Shown here piece after piece: positions 62,827 to 64,000 of a DNA stretch of 64,000 nt (positions are counted from its first letter, which is position 1; every line of letters begins with the position of its first letter). Location: the NCBI GenBank assembly GCA_944326905.1, contig CALVFU010000001.1:1-64000 (forward strand), given 5' to 3'. The translations under genes were made by a program, and so were the position numbers. The DNA comes from Candidatus Gastranaerophilales bacterium (GTDB taxonomy: Bacteria > Cyanobacteriota > Vampirovibrionia > Gastranaerophilales > Gastranaerophilaceae). Below the pieces are notes generated by a model, which was not told the origin of the DNA, searched no databases, and saw only the letters and a program-made list of their open reading frames with translations.

Positions 62827-64000
62827 TTCTGGTTTGGCGTCCTGCTTTTTTCCCTAAAGCATAAGCTTCGACTTCCATAGGATTCTCCAAGTAATCTTTT
62901 GATAATGAAGTAAAAATTCCATTCTTTGAAATACCAGTATAGTTTTCTGTTGCTTCAAGGTATTTTTGTGCACGTCTGCCTTTTACAGAATTAGGATTAA
63001 TTCTTGGCGCGGATATAGATTGGGCAAAAGCTACTCTTATAGTATCATCACTTAAGTTATTTTTTTGCAGCCAGTTTTCAACGGCTCTATTAATTTCTTC
63101 AGGCGACGCATTTTTATATTGAGGCATTTGAGAGAACTGTTTAAATAGATTTGTTTTTTTTGCTTGAATATATCGTTCAATTCCAAAAGTTCTTATTATT
63201 TGATCAGCCTGCTCAAAGTGCCTTAGTTCATGTGTTATCATATTTGCTTGAATAGAACGTGTAATATCGTCGAACTCTCTTGTAAAAAATATTTTATTTC
63301 TCAATCCGTCAAATCCGCCCTCTACCGCTTTACCGCCCAATAAAGTTTCCAGGCTTAAACCTGCGGACTTTGGGAGAACTTCTACTTGATTCGGCGCACG
63401 ACCAGTCAAGCCTTTTTGCTTCAAAATTTTTGAGTAATAAGATGCTGCAAAGTTTTCTTTGGGATTATGAACTAGTTCTATAAGGGAGTTCTTTTTCCCT
63501 GAAGGAATAGAAAAACTCCTTATTAAGTTGACGGGGAAAGCGGCTATACGATATAGCATTGTTTTTACGTCTTTTAGATATTGCTTTAGGATATCTTTCA
63601 TAATCCGATTGATTGTTTCAGGAGAAGATGCTTCTGCTGCGGCATTTTTCAATATCTTACCTATTTGTTCATCTAAAATTGTTATTATATTTTCCGTCAT
63701 GCTGTTAAGATTACGCCGAGTATTCATCGGTTCCATTAACTCATAAAAAGCCCTGCGCCTGTTAAAATACTCTTCACCTGTTTTACCTTTGGTCAATGTT
63801 TTTAATATTACATCAGATGCTGGTTTGGGATTTTTTTTATCATCAGTTAATGTCTCAAGAGCATTAAAAAATTTTTTCTTTTCTTTTCTTGATTTACCGG
63901 CTAACATTTCAGATAACATATCAGCGGTTTCTTTTGATGTTTTACGTGCTGCTGCAGCTGAACGCCCTAAGTATTTATAAAGTTTTATTGCTGCTCTGCT
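62795..64000 (-). CDS. putative zinc metalloprotease-like protein (HExxH), 5' end outside window
   Basis: At least 401 residues; the frame stays open through 64000, so the start lies beyond the window (the ATG at 63919 is internal). THELRHFEQADQI contains HELRH (codons near 63218-63232), and NPMEVEAYALG about 120 residues later could supply the downstream Glu ligand. The N-terminal half is Lys/Ala-rich and helical. It shares HExxH and E-x-E-A-Y features with the proteins at 11654 and, less closely, 930. Substrate unknown. Confidence 0.6.
   Translation of the reverse strand, partial: SRAAIKLYKYLGRSAAAARKTSKETADMLSEMLAGKSRKEKKKFFNALETLTDDKKNPKPASDVILKTLTKGKTGEEYFNRRRAFYELMEPMNTRRNLNSMTENIITILDEQIGKILKNAAAEASSPETINRIMKDILKQYLKDVKTMLYRIAAFPVNLIRSFSIPSGKKNSLIELVHNPKENFAASYYSKILKQKGLTGRAPNQVEVLPKSAGLSLETLLGGKAVEGGFDGLRNKIFFTREFDDITRSIQANMITHELRHFEQADQIIRTFGIERYIQAKKTNLFKQFSQMPQYKNASPEEINRAVENWLQKNNLSDDTIRVAFAQSISAPRINPNSVKGRRAQKYLEATENYTGISKNGIFTSLSKDYLENPMEVEAYALGKKAGRQTRIIEELNLISI

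Overview
The window looks like chromosomal DNA of a low-GC, diderm bacterium related to the non-photosynthetic cyanobacterial sister lineages (Melainabacteria/Vampirovibrionia, most like the gut order Gastranaerophilales). This placement is inference from gene content, not from a search. Outer-membrane biogenesis genes are present: two OmpH/Skp chaperones, kdsB and a heptose kinase. A DUF4330 protein sits directly before an IctB-like O-antigen-ligase-family protein, a pairing I associate with cyanobacteria. Several lineage-type hypothetical proteins carry a short N-terminal PGFKG motif or an HExxH zinc-protease motif. No rRNA, tRNA, CRISPR array, transposase or prophage block was recognised.

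Layout. 1-4.6 kb: OmpH chaperone, an HExxH protein, a ParD antitoxin with a ParE toxin cut short by an AAA/DUF4143 ATPase gene, and a nitroreductase. 4.8-8.3 kb: accD-accA-prmA-kdsB operon. 8.3-16.5 kb: GLFG-rich and PGFKG hypothetical proteins, DAHP synthase, a duplicated-domain acidic protein, a second HExxH protein, a TPR protein, pth, an HTH regulator and ispG. 16.6-25.4 kb: phosphoesterase, heptose kinase - DUF4330 - IctB-like run, mtnA, a large PGFKG protein and a secreted protein built of seven 15-residue repeats. 25.5-32.4 kb: ferredoxin-nitroreductase fusion, a histidine-phosphatase-fold protein lacking key residues, a GT-C-like membrane protein, a UmuC polymerase, then about 1 kb of decayed DNA with a palindromic repeat and gene fragments. 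32.4-37.1 kb: fliF-fliG-fliH-fliI operon (minus strand). 37.2-49.7 kb: SulP transporter, hypothetical proteins, peptide-type solute-binding protein, tgt, ndk, rsmG, a P-loop/TPR protein, a type IV prepilin, a BaiN-like flavoprotein and folK. 49.8-54.9 kb: prfA-ylxR-infB-rbfA-truB translation operon. 54.9-64 kb: orphan sugar-type ABC permease, Pit phosphate transporter with its DUF47 partner, second OmpH, DUF1858 protein, NfeD-SPFH pair, TonB-C-like secreted protein and a third HExxH protein that runs off the end.

How it works together. Much of the window is housekeeping: fatty-acid synthesis, LPS core precursors, isoprenoids, aromatic amino acids, translation, and phosphate and sulfate/bicarbonate transport. 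Between these lie lineage-specific secreted or membrane proteins with no recognisable function. The most unusual signals are an identical promoter-like architecture upstream of two unrelated hypothetical genes (32.0 and 39.5 kb), repeated TTTACAA/TTTGTAA motifs at several intergenic sites, the PGFKG motif and HExxH proteins, convergent gene pairs that share a 4-bp double stop, the 45-bp repeat gene, a leader hairpin in front of the second OmpH gene, and a previously unlisted 54-residue gene at 59.4 kb.
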